The position numbers were made by a program, and so were the translations under genes. Below, one piece after another: positions 27,566 through 29,184 of a DNA stretch of 29,184 nucleotides. The first letter of the stretch is position 1. Each line of letters starts with the position of its first letter. Source of the DNA: Ardenticatenaceae bacterium (GTDB lineage Bacteria > Chloroflexota > Anaerolineae > Promineifilales > Promineifilaceae); contig JACKBR010000056.1 of NCBI GenBank assembly GCA_020634495.1, forward strand, positions 1-29,184, in the 5' to 3' direction. The notes beneath the pieces are model-generated. The model was not told the DNA's origin and did no database searches. It was given only the letters and a program-made list of their open reading frames with translations.

Positions 27566-29184
27566 CCGCTAACCGATTCCTCCCCATCCTGACTGGCCAG
27601 CTCCAAGGTGCCAATGGTGCGGGCCACATTTTCAATAGCCACCCGCTGCTTCCGGTACAAATCTGACTCGCTCATGGCCAGCCGCCGGGCCACGTCCCGC
27701 ACCCGCTGCCCCTGAACAAACTTTAGCTCCAAAATGTTGTACAAAATCCATTCGGCCGTTGTCATGTTGCGCTCGCCTTCTGGCTTTTGCAGCTCAATGG
27801 CGTTGTTCAGGATGGCCCGCAGCGCTTTGGTGGGATTGTTCTCGTGTTCAGCCATTGCCTCTTGCACAATTTGCAGCCGCATCAGGGGGCTTGTGGTGAG
27901 TTTAGGCCCACCCCAATAATGCGTGAGGGCGTCACGAACCATTGTGTTAAATTCCGGGTCGTTTAGAACGGCCGCAGTTTGTGTGTCTTGTGCCAGTACG
28001 GGCAATCCGCCAAAGGTTGCCTCGCTGCGCCGCTGCTGGATGGCCGTAATTTGGGGCAGCAGCCCTTCAACGGTAGCAAACACTTCTTGCTGTAAAATGC
28101 GGTCTTCCAGCGACTGAGCCGCCTGTTTCAGCAATCGATCAAAAATCGCTTCTTCGTCTTCGGTCAGGTCTGGCTGTGGCCCACGGGCGCGAATGCCAAG
28201 AATGCCCAAGACAACATCGTGCTGCCGACTGTGCAACGGCCGTATCCAAAAATTTTGCCAGACAAAAAAGTCCCCAATCGCTTCCAGCGTATCTCCTCCG
28301 TCACGATGGCCGTTTCCGTTGGTCTGGGTCAGCTTACGCAAATCGGCATCGTGCAAAATCTCGCCAGATTCAGCCAGCGGGCCAACCACTGCCTCAAGTG
28401 TGGGGCCGTCGGGCGTTATGGCGGCCACAAAAGAAGTGGGCGTACGCAGCGCCTCGCAGGTGGCGGCCAGGATGCTCTCTAAAAATTGCTGCAAGTCGCG
28501 GGTGGTCAGCAGGCGTTCGCTTAACCGCTGGATGGTGCGCACATCTGGATCATTGTTTAGCTGGAAGAGCCGCTCTAACGGCCGTTTATACGCATGAATT
28601 GCCCACTCCACCAGCATAATCGTCGCTACCAGGCTAAAGCCCAGCGCCGTCTCTGCTGGCAAGCCCAGCACCGGGCTGTTGCGGCTGACCAACACGTACA
28701 CCAGCAGCACAATACTGCCCGCCAGCGGCACCCGCGCCATGAACTTAAACAAACGAACCCGCACCACACGATCCGGCGAGGTCGTGCCAAAATAGGCCAG
28801 ATGCGCCGTGAGCACGCCGAACATCAATCCCACCACCAAATTGCCCAAAATAATGATAGGCCACAGCCAAAACGGAATAACCTCTTGCCCCTCACTGCTA
28901 ATGATGAGCAAATAAGGAAACACCCCAAGCGGCGCTGCCAGGTAAGTCAGCAGGGTCGAGGTCATGCGCTGGCGGGTCGTGCGCGTAATGCAGCGCTGCC
29001 GCGCCCGCCATACGTTATAAATACTCAAAGCCGTTACCAGCCAAAAATAGGCGGCAAAAATGGGGAAAATTGGCCCCGCTTCTGGATGAGGAATGCGAGA
29101 CAGCGGGTTGGGAATGGGGTTCATCACCAGTAAATCGCTAAATAAGGCCAGCCCCAGAAAAATAAGCCCGCTTAAATAGCCAAT
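27556..29184 (-). CDS. Multi-pass membrane GAF-domain sensor protein with HTH-like C-terminus (5' end off the window)
   Basis: Partial: 542 codons are visible and the frame stays open to the window edge, so the N-terminus is missing. An internal ATG or GTG near 29127 would cut into a membrane helix (IGYLSGLIFLGLALF lies upstream) and is not credible. About six or seven hydrophobic segments fill the first 200 visible residues, like the 7TM sensor regions of some histidine kinases. A GAF-like domain follows (about 230-380 visible), then a helical part. The end, GQRVRDVARRLAMSESDLYRKQRVAIENVARTI, looks like a helix-turn-helix (sigma-region-4/LuxR style). No kinase, HAMP or phosphodiesterase domain is seen. 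It may be a membrane-tethered transcription regulator; this is inferred. The C-terminal codons lie in a heptamer repeat. Confidence 0.7.
   Translation of the reverse strand: MGYLSGLIFLGLALFSDLLVMNPIPNPLSRIPHPEAGPIFPIFAAYFWLVTALSIYNVWRARQRCITRTTRQRMTSTLLTYLAAPLGVFPYLLIISSEGQEVIPFWLWPIIILGNLVVGLMFGVLTAHLAYFGTTSPDRVVRVRLFKFMARVPLAGSIVLLVYVLVSRNSPVLGLPAETALGFSLVATIMLVEWAIHAYKRPLERLFQLNNDPDVRTIQRLSERLLTTRDLQQFLESILAATCEALRTPTSFVAAITPDGPTLEAVVGPLAESGEILHDADLRKLTQTNGNGHRDGGDTLEAIGDFFVWQNFWIRPLHSRQHDVVLGILGIRARGPQPDLTEDEEAIFDRLLKQAAQSLEDRILQQEVFATVEGLLPQITAIQQRRSEATFGGLPVLAQDTQTAAVLNDPEFNTMVRDALTHYWGGPKLTTSPLMRLQIVQEAMAEHENNPTKALRAILNNAIELQKPEGERNMTTAEWILYNILELKFVQGQRVRDVARRLAMSESDLYRKQRVAIENVARTIGTLELASQDGEESVSGEK

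Larger units (their letters stand above)
725..28585. repeat. Highly iterated palindrome ACGGCCGT, about 50 copies
   Basis: Hand-counted starts include 725, 2163, 3365, 4146, 4449, 4593, 5132, 5579, 5966, 6044, 7115, 7204, 9077, 10928, 12733, 12842, 13175, 13267, 13855, 13999, 14138, 14296, 14807, 15361, 16597, 16685, 16876, 17479, 17846, 18044, 18128, 19496, 19539, 19598, 19807, 20051, 24272, 24425, 24773, 24951, 25043, 25202, 25470, 26468, 26513, 26765, 27282, 27323, 27429, 28236 and 28578. Most are extended to AACGGCCGTT or GACGGCCGTT. They lie mostly inside genes, in more than one frame (Thr-Ala-Val; Asn/Asp-Gly-Arg; Arg-Pro). Chance would give under one copy. Nearly full copies (GCGGCCGT, TCGGCCGT) are also common. 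Confidence 0.95.

Overview
The window looks like a chromosomal segment of a Chloroflexota bacterium, probably of the Anaerolineae/Caldilineae type. This is an inference from gene content and style: a compact TatABC operon, secreted CAP-domain proteins carrying LysM or PKD modules, TolB-like propeller lipoproteins, an ABC transporter with two ABC-2 permeases, and a 7TM-GAF sensor. No rRNA, tRNA or taxonomic marker is present to prove it. The DNA carries about 50 copies of the palindrome ACGGCCGT, inside and between genes on both strands, where fewer than one would be expected by chance. It behaves like a lineage-specific highly iterated palindrome, comparable in style to cyanobacterial HIP1.

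Layout. 1-3.7 kb: glgC (-), then tatA-tatB-tatC (+), then a rhomboid protease (-). 3.8-7.2 kb: two tandem TolB-like lipoproteins (+) convergent with a CAP+3xLysM secreted protein (-). 7.3-11.6 kb: a lipid block on the minus strand (thiolase, phosphatidylcholine-synthase-like enzyme, long-chain acyl-CoA synthetase). It is divergent from a patatin-like lipase (+), which is followed by holB (+). 13.9-18.4 kb: an ABC ATPase plus two ABC-2 permeases and a HisN-type phosphatase, all (+). 18.5-19.8 kb: a YCII-related protein (-) and a metallophosphoesterase (+). 20.0-24.3 kb: a compositionally different, AT-richer accessory stretch with four (+) genes and a decayed IS5-type transposase, interleaved with integron attC-like sequences. 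24.3-29.2 kb: a PKD/CAP secreted protein (+), a two-domain sulfurtransferase (+) and a membrane GAF sensor with an HTH-like end (-), cut by the right edge.

Three sequence-level signals stand out. (1) The 20.06-24.28 kb stretch is bordered and subdivided by attC-like sites. It contains none of the ACGGCCGT palindromes that saturate its flanks, and the last palindrome on each side lies at the outermost attC-like sites. I read it as an integrase-less gene-cassette cluster, partly decayed. (2) Six intergenic gaps between 13.7 and 27.6 kb hold tandem 7-mer (once 8-mer) repeats. Most face an inverted copy of themselves, so they would form long hairpins; the word differs from gap to gap but the architecture is constant. 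(3) Several genes without a Shine-Dalgarno sequence have a promoter whose -10 box lies only 6-10 nt before the ATG, suggesting leaderless transcripts.

Functional threads: envelope export and anchoring (Tat, lipoproteins, CAP/LysM/PKD proteins, ABC export, rhomboid), lipid metabolism (acyl-CoA synthetase, thiolase, PC synthase, patatin), and scattered housekeeping genes (glgC, holB, hisN). No intact novel defence or mobile system is evident; the cassette-like region is the best candidate for new biology.
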